A stretch of 36,186 nucleotides of DNA. Origin: an uncultured bacterium (GTDB taxonomy: Bacteria > Patescibacteriota > Minisyncoccia > Phycocordibacterales > PALSA-1337). Position 1 is the stretch's first letter; each line of letters opens with the position of its first letter. The position numbers and the translations under genes were made by a program. Below, one piece after another: positions 9,469 through 18,718 of the stretch. The DNA is taken from contig CAIUOX010000042.1 in assembly GCA_903900935.1 (NCBI GenBank), positions 1 to 36,186 of the forward strand. Reading direction: 5' to 3'. Under the pieces are notes generated by a model. The model was given only the letters and a program-made list of their open reading frames with translations. It had not been told where the DNA came from and did no database searches.

Positions 9469-10176
9469 TTATTCTATTGTCACATGTATATTATGTGATT
9501 CCATGAACATCTTCTGATCCTTTGAAAAAAATTTTTCTGATATATGAAATATTGTATATGTGATGAAAAATGCTGACAATACATCAATTGTGTAGTGAAA
9601 ATGCCCCAATAAGACGATAATTCCAAAAAATAAAGCACTTATAAAGCAGAATATACGCATTGGTATATGTTGCCAAAATACAAGTGCCATCAAAAATGGT
9701 AATCCTGTGTGTCCAGAGAAAAATAGGTCATTGCCTGTGCTAAAAAAGAAAAAATTACTTATTGTATAAGCGGTATGAAATATTCCTGTGCCAGATCCGT
9801 CGATTGGGATTAGATCTGGGAATGGTCCGATATGGGTTAATGTAATAAATATTGAGCGAATAACTATAAATAGCGCAACATTTTTCAGGATGAAAGGAAT
9901 TTTTCGTGGATCATGTATACAAAATCCTGCAATAACTGCCCAGAAGATGATTGGTCCATATACAAAAAATATATCAACATTGATAACAGGTAAATTGCTC
10001 AATATGATATCAGTGACTGAGCTACTTACGCGCTCTTGTGCATAGAGAGCTGCATGATAATTGATGACGAGGCTTCCAGCAAACAATGCAATACTTGAAG
10101 AAAGTGCCAGCAAGAAAGGTGCTTTTGTGGCATGAGTTTTGTATCGAGTTATTATACGTCTAAGGAATGTAATCAT
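9469..10176 (-). CDS. PAP2_C-type (sphingomyelin-synthase-like) membrane phosphatase
   Basis: GNDLFFSGHTGLPFLMAL and GHFHYTIDVLSAFFITYTIFH motifs; multiple TM segments. Confidence 0.7.
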   Translation of the reverse strand: MITFLRRIITRYKTHATKAPFLLALSSSIALFAGSLVINYHAALYAQERVSSSVTDIILSNLPVINVDIFFVYGPIIFWAVIAGFCIHDPRKIPFILKNVALFIVIRSIFITLTHIGPFPDLIPIDGSGTGIFHTAYTISNFFFFSTGNDLFFSGHTGLPFLMALVFWQHIPMRIFCFISALFFGIIVLLGHFHYTIDVLSAFFITYTIFHISEKFFSKDQKMFMESHNIHVTIE

Positions 10177-10181
10177 TGGAG

Positions 10182-10346
10182 TTAGTGAGATATTTTGAAT
10201 CCGAGAATAATGCCAGCAATGCCACCGATTGTGCTGAATATGATAGAAGACATAGAAAACATACTATCACCCCAGAGTAGGGGTATAAATCCTCCGATGG
10301 TAGACCCAATGAACATACCAATCCAAATAAAGGGGCGCGAATTCAT
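10182..10346 (-). CDS. 54-aa small membrane protein upstream of the PAP2 gene
   Basis: Manual translation MNSRPFIWIGMFIGSTIGGFIPLLWGDSMFSMSSIIFSTIGGIAGIILGFKISH*; preceded on minus strand by TGT-TATACT-N7-ATG. Confidence 0.7.
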   Translation of the reverse strand: MNSRPFIWIGMFIGSTIGGFIPLLWGDSMFSMSSIIFSTIGGIAGIILGFKISH

Positions 10347-10353
10347 GCACAAA

Positions 10354-10359
10354 AGTATA
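10354..10359 (-). promoter_or_regulatory. -10 TATACT (extended TGT) 7 nt before ATG of the 54-aa ORF
   Basis: Minus strand TGT-TATACT-TTTGTGC-ATG. Confidence 0.6.
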
Positions 10360-10431
10360 ACATTAAATAGTTATATGTGTGTATTCATATTGGCTATCCA
10401 CAGAATAGAAATACATTGCGATAGTTTGTTG

Positions 10432-10437
10432 TATAAT
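10432..10437 (+). promoter_or_regulatory. -10 TATAAT 6 nt before ATG 10444
   Basis: TATAAT-GTTCGT-ATG. Confidence 0.7.
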
Positions 10438-10443
10438 GTTCGT

Positions 10444-10635
10444 ATGGATATACAATATAATTCAGACAGTAGTTATCAGAGACCTCAGTACAGCTCTCCT
10501 CAGAGCAAGTCAGCTCTCGTCAGTTTTTTGATGAAGAAGGGTGTAGCAAAAACTGAAGGACAAGCGAATATTATTTTGATTACTTTTATTGTTGTTGGTT
10601 TCGCTATAACTATACATACGATCTTTTTTCGATAA
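10444..10635 (+). CDS. 63-aa small single-TM protein
   Basis: MDIQYNSDSSYQRPQYSSPQSKSALVSFLMKKGVAKTEGQANIILITFIVVGFAITIHTIFFR; start set by the -10/ATG arrangement rather than the track's 10195. Confidence 0.65.
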   Translation: MDIQYNSDSSYQRPQYSSPQSKSALVSFLMKKGVAKTEGQANIILITFIVVGFAITIHTIFFR

Positions 10636-10687
10636 TAAGACCTTAGGTATATACTAGGATTTTATTGTTATATATTACTATATATGG

Positions 10688-10693
10688 TATAGT
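10688..10693 (+). promoter_or_regulatory. -10 TATAGT (extended TGG) 8 nt before rnr ATG
   Basis: TGG-TATAGT-TTTTGCTC-ATG. Confidence 0.6.
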
Positions 10694-10701
10694 TTTTGCT
10701 C

Positions 10702-12753
10702 ATGCAGAAAAAACAATACACTAAACATGTGGCCACAAAAGGTCAATCTCAAAAGTCATTGCAGACAAGTATTATAGGGATTATATCAACAACACAGAAG
10801 GGTGCTGGATATATAGACAATGAAGATCCAAAGAAAAATTCTATATATATAGAACAAGGTACTCTGAATACTGCTTTGAATGGCGATACGGTTGAAATTT
10901 TGGTTTCTAAGAAAGTTGTGCGAGGTGTCAAGCAAGAAGTTGGTGTTGTTACCAAGGTTATTTCTCGCGCCAAGGATACATTTGTTGGTACTGCAGATGT
11001 AGCAAAAGGATCATGCACGATCATTCCAGATGATAGAAAGATGTACGTTAGTATTATTATTCCGATATCTGAAGCAAAGCATATTAAAAAAAATGATAAA
11101 GTCTTGGTTAAGTTGCTTCCATGGATGGATGCTGGCAAGAATCCGATAGGTAAGGTTATACGTGTACTCGGGCAGAAGGGTGTGAATGACGTAGAGATGG
11201 AATCAATCATTCTTGAAAAAGGATTTGAGGTTGGTTTTTCAAAAGCAGTAGAGCATGAAGCTGAAGCTATTGAGAAACACAAAGAAATTTCAATAGAAGA
11301 GATTGCGAAACGTAGAGATATGCGCAAGAAGCAGACATTTACTATTGATCCATTTGATGCAAAAGATTTTGATGATGCTATTTCATTCAAGCAATTGTCT
11401 GAGGATCTCTATGAAATCGGTGTACACATAGCTGATGTATCTTATTATGTACGTGAAGGAACTGCTCTCGACAAAGAGGCAGTCAAGCGTGGTTGCTCAG
11501 TTTATCTCGTTGACCGTACGATTCCTATGTTACCAGAGGTTCTTTCGAATGATGTGTGTAGTTTGAATCCTCATGAAGACAAATTAAGTTTCTCGGCTAT
11601 ATTCACACTCGACAAACGAGGCAAGGTTCACTCTCGCTGGTTTGGTCGTACAGTCATGAATTCAACCCACCGTTTTACCTATGAAACAGCTCAAGCAGTT
11701 ATAGACGGCAATTCTAATGCGATTGTTGCATATTCAAGTGGAACACAGACGGTCGCATCTGCTGATGCTGGTATGCAATATCATAATCAGTTAGTAACTT
11801 TAAATGAGATTGCAAAGCATTTACAAAAAGAGAAATTTTCGAAAGGAGCTATAGAATTTGAGCAAGAAGAAATCAAGTTTCGTCTTGATGAAAAGGGTCA
11901 TCCAATCGGCGTGTATCGCAAAGACCGTCTAGATACGCACAAGCTTGTGGAGGAATATATGTTACTTGCCAATCGTGAAGTTGGTAAATATATATATGAC
12001 TCTATACAAAAAAAGGGCAAGCGTGATACGGGTTCGATATATCGTATTCATGATATGCCTGATAAAGACAAGATTTTAAATTTGGCAACTTTCGTCAAAG
12101 CACTAGGCTATAATCTCCAAAACAAAGATGGGGAAGTCACTGCATATGCCTTGAATCATCTCTTGAAACAAATAGATGGTACACAGCATGAGTCTCTGAT
12201 TCGTACAGCTACGATTCGTTCAATGCAAAAAGCCATTTATTCTACAAAGAATATTGGCCACTTTGGTTTGGCATTTGAATTTTATACACACTTTACTTCA
12301 CCAATCCGTCGCTATCCAGATCTTCTAATACATCGTGTGCTTGCAAAGCATTTAGATAACGAGCCATTTGGTGACAAAGAGATAACTATACTCCAACATA
12401 TTGCCGAAAGTTCTACGCGTCGTGAAATCAGTGCTACTGAAGCTGAACGTGCTTCCAAGAAGCTCAAGCAAGTTGAATATATGAGCTCTCGTATCGGTCA
12501 GATATTTACTGGAACAATTTCGGGTGTTACGCAGTATGGTATATATGTTGAAGAAAATGAGACAAAATCTGAAGGCATGATTGCTATACGCAATATTGGG
12601 TCTGATTATTATGTCTTTGATCAAAAAACATATTCTATTATTGGAGAAAAAACAGGCGAGCGATTTACGCTCGGTGATCAGATTTTATTCAAGGTAATGT
12701 CTGCTGATCTTGATAAGAAAATACTCGACTTTGCATTGGTGAGAAATAAGTAG
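10702..12753 (+). CDS. rnr: Ribonuclease R (VacB/RNB family)
   Basis: RNB catalytic region FTIDPFDAKDFDDAIS, HIADVSYYV, LPEVLSNDVCSLNP, HFTSPIRRYPDLLIHR, C-terminal S1 domain. Confidence 0.93.
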   Translation: MQKKQYTKHVATKGQSQKSLQTSIIGIISTTQKGAGYIDNEDPKKNSIYIEQGTLNTALNGDTVEILVSKKVVRGVKQEVGVVTKVISRAKDTFVGTADVAKGSCTIIPDDRKMYVSIIIPISEAKHIKKNDKVLVKLLPWMDAGKNPIGKVIRVLGQKGVNDVEMESIILEKGFEVGFSKAVEHEAEAIEKHKEISIEEIAKRRDMRKKQTFTIDPFDAKDFDDAISFKQLSEDLYEIGVHIADVSYYVREGTALDKEAVKRGCSVYLVDRTIPMLPEVLSNDVCSLNPHEDKLSFSAIFTLDKRGKVHSRWFGRTVMNSTHRFTYETAQAVIDGNSNAIVAYSSGTQTVASADAGMQYHNQLVTLNEIAKHLQKEKFSKGAIEFEQEEIKFRLDEKGHPIGVYRKDRLDTHKLVEEYMLLANREVGKYIYDSIQKKGKRDTGSIYRIHDMPDKDKILNLATFVKALGYNLQNKDGEVTAYALNHLLKQIDGTQHESLIRTATIRSMQKAIYSTKNIGHFGLAFEFYTHFTSPIRRYPDLLIHRVLAKHLDNEPFGDKEITILQHIAESSTRREISATEAERASKKLKQVEYMSSRIGQIFTGTISGVTQYGIYVEENETKSEGMIAIRNIGSDYYVFDQKTYSIIGEKTGERFTLGDQILFKVMSADLDKKILDFALVRNK

Positions 12754-12767
12754 GTTGATATTGCGTG

Positions 12768-13262
12768 CTATTTCTTTTGAGATGCATTGATCTCTTTTTC
12801 TGCTTGTTCGGCTAATTCAAGAAATTGTCCAATTTCAAGGAGGCTCATCTTTCTTGGTTTGTAATCTTTGATACAAAATACCCCTACAGTAATAGTAGAA
12901 TTTTTCTTGTAAAGTGATTTTCCTGCATAAAATCGAATGCCTTTGTTCGTGACATATGGATTGTCTTTGAAGTCATCATTTTTGAGTGTATCCTCAATAA
13001 TGAGAACGTTTTCGTGCGTAAGTGCATGACCACAGAATGAAATATCTCGCGGGCCTTCTGGCTCATCTATGCCTTGCTTTGACTTGTACCATTCACGATC
13101 TTTGTCAATTATGGTTATAGTAGAAATTGGCACATCGAATAATTCGGTAGCTTTTCTGGTGATACGATCAAATCGTTCTTCATTTGGTGTATCCAAAATA
13201 TTTAGACCAATAACAGCGCATATTCTATCTTTTTCATCTTTTGGTATGGGAGCGTAATGCAT
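12768..13262 (-). CDS. Stand-alone GAF-domain protein
   Basis: ERFDRITRKATELFDVPISTITIIDKDREWYKSKQG...ISFCGHAL...IRFYAGKSL...TVGVFCIKD. Confidence 0.8.
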   Translation of the reverse strand: MHYAPIPKDEKDRICAVIGLNILDTPNEERFDRITRKATELFDVPISTITIIDKDREWYKSKQGIDEPEGPRDISFCGHALTHENVLIIEDTLKNDDFKDNPYVTNKGIRFYAGKSLYKKNSTITVGVFCIKDYKPRKMSLLEIGQFLELAEQAEKEINASQKK

Positions 13263-13379
13263 GATCGTATATAATGATTACTTTTTGTATATCTTAGTCT
13301 TTATTGTATCACAATTTATTGCCATACAAAGAATAGTTCTGTGTATTATTAAACCTCCAATTTAAGCCACATATAGTGG

Positions 13380-13385
13380 TATACT
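13380..13385 (+). promoter_or_regulatory. -10 TATACT (extended TGG) 6 nt before ATG 13392
   Basis: TGG-TATACT-GTATTT-ATG. Confidence 0.6.
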
Positions 13386-13391
13386 GTATTT

Positions 13392-13514
13392 ATGCAATCA
13401 ACAATGCAATCATTACTCGTGATTATCTTTATCATCGGTATCATCTATTTCAATTCTGGATCCAAGAAGAAGGATGATAAGAAGGGTGGCAAAGACGACA
13501 ATAAGAAAAAATAA
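13392..13514 (+). CDS. 40-aa small protein: one TM helix plus Lys/Asp-rich tail
   Basis: Manual translation MQSTMQSLLVIIFIIGIIYFNSGSKKKDDKKGGKDDNKKK*; not in ORF track. Confidence 0.6.
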   Translation: MQSTMQSLLVIIFIIGIIYFNSGSKKKDDKKGGKDDNKKK

Positions 13515-13552
13515 GTACTACAATACTAATTGTTTTTGGATGGTCGTTGTGT

Positions 13553-13828
13553 TTATTTGAGCTGTCGTTCGATGAGGTCTGATATTTCTTTTGCTTCAGC
13601 TTTCAATTCGATCTTTGATTTGTTTTGAGTTTTCCATTCAAGATATTGACGCATTCTATTCATAATACCTCGTCCAATTTCTTGGTCGGTGATTTTCTCC
13701 ATGACTTCTAGTGGCAGATTGTGTACGTTAAAGATGTCATTATCAAGTATTGTTTGATCTGCTTCTGAAAGACCTTTAAAAAAGTCTTCTAATGAATGTT
13801 CTTGTTTTGGTTTTTCGAAGTTTGACAT
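13553..13828 (-). CDS. Hypothetical protein, acidic/helical
   Basis: ORF; start taken at internal Met MSNFEKPKQEHSLEDFFKG. Confidence 0.6.
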   Translation of the reverse strand: MSNFEKPKQEHSLEDFFKGLSEADQTILDNDIFNVHNLPLEVMEKITDQEIGRGIMNRMRQYLEWKTQNKSKIELKAEAKEISDLIERQLK

Positions 13829-13948
13829 AAGTATTGATTGATTATTATATGATAAGTATAGCGCATATATTAAAAAGTGTGCCATGGCTAATAATGGTTG
13901 TTGAATGTTGATATTTTCTTTTATTCGAAATCACGCTAGTATTGAGAC

Positions 13949-15160
13949 ATGAAAGTTATAACAGATACAAAGCGTATTGAAGAGATATTTATTCGTGGAA
14001 CTGTCGTAGATATTTTACCCACCAAAGTAGAGTTGATGAAGCGACTCACTTCAGGAGAGCGCCTACGAATGTATATTGGTTTCGATCCGACTTCTACAGC
14101 ACTTCATTTGGGACATGCAAAAAATATCATGTTCGCTGAAGAGCTTCGTCAGCTTGGGCATGAAATTATTATTTTATTTGGCGATTTCACTGCACAGATT
14201 GGTGATCCTAGTGATAAGACTGCTACAAGAAAACAACTTACTTCAGAAGATGTCAAAAAAAATATCACTGGCTGGATGTCTCAAGTCAAACCACTACTCA
14301 ATTTCGCTGATACAGAAAATCCACCACTTATAAAATACAATTCAGAATGGCTTTCAAAGCTTTCTTTTATCGATGTTGTTAATCTCGCATCAAATTTTAC
14401 GGTCCAGCAGATGCTTGAGCGCGACATGTTTTCCAAACGTCTCAAGGAAAATATTCCTATTCATCTCCATGAATTTATGTATCCACTTATGCAAGGATAT
14501 GACAGTGTTGCTATGGATGTTGACATAGAGATATGTGGCACGGATCAAACATTCAACGCCCTTGCTGGCAGGACACTACTCAAGCGCCTCAAAAATAAAG
14601 ACAAACTTATTATCACATTGAATCTTACAGCAAATCCAAAAACGGGTGAGCTTATGTCCAAGAGCAATGGTACTGGTGTATTTATAGATCAGCCAGCCAA
14701 TAGTTTATTTGGTGCAATCATGTCTCTACCTGATCCAATGATAGAACCACTATTTATCAATTGCACACGCATTCCTCTTGCGAAAAAAGAATCTTTCTTA
14801 GCTGAAGGTCCTCGCAATTCGAAAGCACGATTGGCATTTGATATTGTACAGCGTTTCCATGGTGAAGTAGTTGCACACAGCGCCGAAGAAGCATTTGAAA
14901 AGACATTTGCAAAAGGTGGCATTCCTGAAGATATCCAAGAGATACAACTTGCAAAGGGTGAGACTATTGTAGAGGCTCTCATCAAAGCCGGCATTGTTGA
15001 ATCAAAAACTGAGTGGCGTAGATTGATATTGGATGGTGCTGTCAAGAATGATCCTGCATGCGCAGGTGGGGATAGTAAAATAACTGATCCAAATTTTATG
15101 CCTACTGAAAATATTATTCTCAAAGTAGGAAAGCGTAGGTTTGTGAAGATTATAAAATAA
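13949..15160 (+). CDS. tyrS: Tyrosyl-tRNA synthetase
   Basis: YIGFDPTSTALHLGHAKN (HIGH-like), KLMSKS-like GELMSKSNG, C-terminal S4 domain. Confidence 0.93.
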   Translation: MKVITDTKRIEEIFIRGTVVDILPTKVELMKRLTSGERLRMYIGFDPTSTALHLGHAKNIMFAEELRQLGHEIIILFGDFTAQIGDPSDKTATRKQLTSEDVKKNITGWMSQVKPLLNFADTENPPLIKYNSEWLSKLSFIDVVNLASNFTVQQMLERDMFSKRLKENIPIHLHEFMYPLMQGYDSVAMDVDIEICGTDQTFNALAGRTLLKRLKNKDKLIITLNLTANPKTGELMSKSNGTGVFIDQPANSLFGAIMSLPDPMIEPLFINCTRIPLAKKESFLAEGPRNSKARLAFDIVQRFHGEVVAHSAEEAFEKTFAKGGIPEDIQEIQLAKGETIVEALIKAGIVESKTEWRRLILDGAVKNDPACAGGDSKITDPNFMPTENIILKVGKRRFVKIIK

Positions 15161-15204
15161 GTGCTCCAAAATCAGCTCAGGAGGTGCTGTATTTTTAATC
15201 TCAC

Positions 15205-15912
15205 TTAATGCGCTAAAGATAATCCACGCACATTTTCAAATCCAGCACTATTCAGAGTGTTGATGGCTTCTCTCATAGTGCTTCCTGTAGTGATAACATC
15301 ATCAATAATAACTATTGGCATATGTTTTATTTCAGGATATATACCGAGAATGGTATTAGCCGTTTTTTCATTCATGTCAAAGATACCTTTTGAGCTTTTC
15401 ACGCGTTCGGAGCGATTTTTCAATGTATGTCGAGTGTCATGGTGAGTACGAATCAATAGGTTTCTAATAATAAGAATATTTTTATTTGTGTCTAGTTTCT
15501 CTACTTCATTGACGAGAAGATCACATTGATTGTATCCACGCTCCGCTCGTCTGCGACTGGTGATGGGCATAGCTACTAATGCCACTGAATATGTTTGTGG
15601 GATGTTTTGCGCAGTACCACCTGCACAAAGTTCTTTTTTGATATAACGTTGAAGTGCATATCCGCCAATAGTGATTGCATGTTGAGATTTTTTGTATTTT
15701 ATATTCCATACTAGCCTTGTAACTCTAGGATCTTTGTAAGCAAATAGTGAAATTGCTTCAGGTAATGGTATTGCGAGGCCAAAATAGCTCGGGGCCGATG
15801 GAAGAATGCCATATGCTTGTTCAGATGTATATGATAGAAGCTCCTTTTCTACTGTAGAAATAGGGAATAGCGCATCAATAGTTGTACGGTATATAATACT
15901 AAGGATATTCAT
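15205..15912 (-). CDS. comFC: ComF/ComFC family phosphoribosyltransferase-like competence protein
   Basis: RRRAERGYNQCDLL and VIIDDVITTGSTMREA PRPP motif. Confidence 0.87.
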   Translation of the reverse strand: MNILSIIYRTTIDALFPISTVEKELLSYTSEQAYGILPSAPSYFGLAIPLPEAISLFAYKDPRVTRLVWNIKYKKSQHAITIGGYALQRYIKKELCAGGTAQNIPQTYSVALVAMPITSRRRAERGYNQCDLLVNEVEKLDTNKNILIIRNLLIRTHHDTRHTLKNRSERVKSSKGIFDMNEKTANTILGIYPEIKHMPIVIIDDVITTGSTMREAINTLNSAGFENVRGLSLAH

Positions 15913-15919
15913 AAATGCG

Positions 15920-15925
15920 ATTATA
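15920..15925 (-). promoter_or_regulatory. -10 TATAAT 7 nt before comFC ATG
   Basis: Minus strand TATAAT-CGCATTT-ATG. Confidence 0.7.
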
Positions 15926-15928
15926 CCT

Positions 15929-15934
15929 TATAAT
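15929..15934 (+). promoter_or_regulatory. -10 TATAAT 6 nt before pilM ATG
   Basis: TATAAT-ATAGCT-ATG. Confidence 0.7.
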
Positions 15935-15940
15935 ATAGCT

Positions 15941-17047
15941 ATGGCATCATTCGGATCATTTTTATCATCTTTTTTCAAGAAGGAATCAAGTGTTCTTGGT
16001 ATAGATATAGGATCTTCTTCTGTAAAGGTAATTCAAATAAAGAAAAAACGCGGTCATGCAGTGCTTGAAACATATGGCGAGCTTGCTTTGGGTCCATATG
16101 CAAATATGGAGATAGGTCGTGCAGTTGCATTACCTCCAGATAGATTGATTGAAGCTATAAAAGACATATTGAAAGAAGCAAAAACAACTACTCTTGTGTC
16201 TGGTATAGCTTTGCCATTCTCTTCTAGTCTTATTGCATTCATAACTATTCCACCAGTTGGTGACAAACAAGTTGCTGATGTTGTTGCATTAGAAGCGCGC
16301 AAATATATTCCTGTACCACTCAATGAAGTTCTTCTTGATTATTCTATTATTCCTCGTGAAGATAGTTTTGTTACTGATGACTCTACAAAAACAGAAAAAC
16401 AAGGAAGAGATGTACTCGTTGTTGCTATCCATAATGAATATATAAATACATATCAATCCATCATGGTTGGTACCAAGCTGAACCCTCTCTTTTATGAAAT
16501 AGAGTTATTTAGTTCCATTCGCAGTGCTTTGGATCAAGGTATGAGCACCAGCATGGTTATAGATATGGGTGCACGCTCGACCAAGTTATATATTGTAGAG
16601 CGCGGAATACTTAGAGCCTCTCATATCATTAATAAGGGTAGCCAAGATATCACACTGACATTATCCAAGGCATTATCTATTTCGATAAGTGAAGCAGAAA
16701 ATATGAAACGAGTTTATGGTCTCAAGGGTGGCCCAGAGTACAAAGAGCTCACTGAGATCATTACTGTTAATCTAGATTATGTATTCTATGAGGCAAATTC
16801 TAGTCTGCTAAATTATCAGAAAAAATATGCCAAGAATGTCTCAAAAGTCATTTTGACTGGAGGTGGTGTTTTGCTCAAAGGATTCATCGATCTTGCAAAG
16901 ATCAGTTTTCAAACAGATGTCTCATATGCTGATCCTTTTGGAAAACTTGAAACACCAGCTTTTTTGGCTGAAGAGTTTACACAAGCTGGTCCAGAATTTG
17001 CCGTAGCTATAGGTGCGGCTATACGAGCCCTCTCCGAATTGGAGTAG
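15941..17047 (+). CDS. pilM: Type IV pilus assembly protein PilM
   Basis: SVLGIDIGSSSVKVIQIKKKRGHAVLETYGE; actin-like ATPase; track start 15806 overlaps comFC and is judged wrong. Confidence 0.92.
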   Translation: MASFGSFLSSFFKKESSVLGIDIGSSSVKVIQIKKKRGHAVLETYGELALGPYANMEIGRAVALPPDRLIEAIKDILKEAKTTTLVSGIALPFSSSLIAFITIPPVGDKQVADVVALEARKYIPVPLNEVLLDYSIIPREDSFVTDDSTKTEKQGRDVLVVAIHNEYINTYQSIMVGTKLNPLFYEIELFSSIRSALDQGMSTSMVIDMGARSTKLYIVERGILRASHIINKGSQDITLTLSKALSISISEAENMKRVYGLKGGPEYKELTEIITVNLDYVFYEANSSLLNYQKKYAKNVSKVILTGGGVLLKGFIDLAKISFQTDVSYADPFGKLETPAFLAEEFTQAGPEFAVAIGAAIRALSELE

Positions 17048-17105
17048 TTGTGTTATACACAAGCTCTATGGCGAGATTCCTGATATACTTAAGGTGAATA
17101 TATTT

Positions 17106-17771
17106 ATGGAGACAAAATTTCAAACCTCATTTATTCCCAAAAAACAGCTCACTCAGGTGGGATCCAATGTCTCTGGATCACACTATGGTATTTCGGGCCT
17201 TTTTCTTTTGATTGCAAGTATTATATTTATATCTTCTCTTGCTGGAGTTGGTGGTACGTATTTTTGGAATGATCATTTGCTTGTTCTTCAAAACCAAGCA
17301 AAAAAAGATCTTGCAGCTCGTCAGCAAGAATTCAATATCAATAAGATTGAGGATTTAAAACAAAATCAAAATAGGATTGATTTGGCTAGTCAACTTATAC
17401 AAAACCACCTAGTACTCTCGGAGATTTTTGGTATTCTCGGTAGGTTCACAAGTGAGGAGGTTAGATTTATGAATCTTGATCTTTCTGCACCATCGGGACC
17501 AAATGCAATAAATGATAGCATCAAGATAACGATGCGAGGATATGGCACATCATTTCCAGCAGTTGCATTCCAGTCAGATGTGTTGAGTCAACTCAACAAA
17601 TACGGATTGAGAGAGAAGATAAAGAATCCAATACTTTCTGATCCATCACTCGATTCTACTGGTACTGTGTCTTTTGGTTTCAGTGCTACTATTGACGCAA
17701 AAAATTTCCTATACAAAGATTTTGTCGTAGCTTCGACTACGGATAGTCAGGTTTTGAATAACAATCAATAA
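17106..17771 (+). CDS. pilN: PilN-like pilus assembly protein
   Basis: Position between pilM and pilO; single N-terminal TM, coiled-coil, ferredoxin-like periphery; start at METKFQTSF with AAGGTG upstream. Confidence 0.7.
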   Translation: METKFQTSFIPKKQLTQVGSNVSGSHYGISGLFLLIASIIFISSLAGVGGTYFWNDHLLVLQNQAKKDLAARQQEFNINKIEDLKQNQNRIDLASQLIQNHLVLSEIFGILGRFTSEEVRFMNLDLSAPSGPNAINDSIKITMRGYGTSFPAVAFQSDVLSQLNKYGLREKIKNPILSDPSLDSTGTVSFGFSATIDAKNFLYKDFVVASTTDSQVLNNNQ

Positions 17772-17775
17772 TCAT

Positions 17776-18348
17776 ATGAATCGCAATCTTTTAGCAATAA
17801 TTCTCTTGGGTCTCTCGATTGGTTTGTATTTTACATATACAGCCAAGAATGTTGAGGAGATCAAGGCGACCGGTATCGTCAATGATGGATATGATAAGAC
17901 TCTTTCTAGTGCAAAAGAGCTTATTAGGCTTCGCGACCAGGCCAATCAAGATTGGTTGAAGATTAGTCAGGCACATCAGGACAGATTGGCAAAGATGATT
18001 CCGAACACTGTTGACAATATTCGTTTGGTCATTGACCTCAATAGCATCGCAGTAAAAAATGGTTTTTCTCTGAAGAATATTCGAGCCTCAGCTTCATCTG
18101 ATCCAAAAAAGAGTTCTGTAGTAGCGAGACCATCTACCGGAGTTGGTTCAACTATAACTACTCCAACTCTTGATACTGTTATCGTTTCATTTAATACAAC
18201 AGCCCCATATCCCCAATTCATCAATTTCCTAAAGGATTTGGAGATGAGCCTACGTATCATGGACATAACACATATAACTCTTTCTGGAAGCGATACTGGA
18301 ACATATGATTTTGGGGTTGAGCTTAAGACGTATTGGCTCCGTCAATAA
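17776..18348 (+). CDS. pilO: PilO-like pilus assembly protein
   Basis: N-terminal TM followed by coiled-coil; FSLKNIRAS...YPQFINFLKDLEMSLRIMDITHITLS typical PilO C-terminal domain. Confidence 0.8.
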   Translation: MNRNLLAIILLGLSIGLYFTYTAKNVEEIKATGIVNDGYDKTLSSAKELIRLRDQANQDWLKISQAHQDRLAKMIPNTVDNIRLVIDLNSIAVKNGFSLKNIRASASSDPKKSSVVARPSTGVGSTITTPTLDTVIVSFNTTAPYPQFINFLKDLEMSLRIMDITHITLSGSDTGTYDFGVELKTYWLRQ

Positions 18349-18355
18349 TATCACC

Positions 18356-18709
18356 ATGAATACTCAATCATCATCAAAAACATGGATTTGGATAGTCGCA
18401 ATAGTTGTTATTGGCGGAGCAGTATTCTTCTATTTCAATGGGAAAAGCATGACTCAAGATACGAGTACGATTGGACTCGCCCCAAACAATGGTCTTGCTG
18501 TTGATGAGTCCCAAGTTCTTTCATTGCTCAGTCAAATTAGCAATCTACATATACAGGCTCAGCTATTCCAAGATCCTGCATATCTTAAACTGAATGACTA
18601 TTCAGTTCCTATTCCTGAGAAAAATGTTGGTCGCCCAAATCCGTTTGCACCATTGCCAGGTGAAGTAAATAAATCAACAAAGACTCCTACCATCCCTGCA
18701 ACTCGCTAA
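18356..18709 (+). CDS. Small TM protein at the PilP position of the pilus operon
   Basis: One TM; C-terminal VGRPNPFAPLPGEV reminiscent of PilP-like/GspC-like proline motifs. Confidence 0.55.
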   Translation: MNTQSSSKTWIWIVAIVVIGGAVFFYFNGKSMTQDTSTIGLAPNNGLAVDESQVLSLLSQISNLHIQAQLFQDPAYLKLNDYSVPIPEKNVGRPNPFAPLPGEVNKSTKTPTIPATR

Positions 18710-18718
18710 TATCCAATT

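Noticed and set aside
10749-11390. Long antisense ORF within rnr (and similar antisense ORFs inside pilB, dacA, tyrS, the surface protein)
   Set aside because: Composition looks like the mirror of the sense codons; low-complexity Ser/Ile-rich, no family motif.
15161-15204. Possible bidirectional terminator between convergent tyrS and comFC
   Set aside because: GCTCC...GGAGG pairing is only 4-5 bp; not a convincing hairpin despite a downstream T-run.
15806-15940. Track start of pilM at 15806
   Set aside because: Overlaps comFC head-on; PilM homology begins at MASFGSFLSSFFKKESSVLGIDIGSSS (15941), just after a clear -10.
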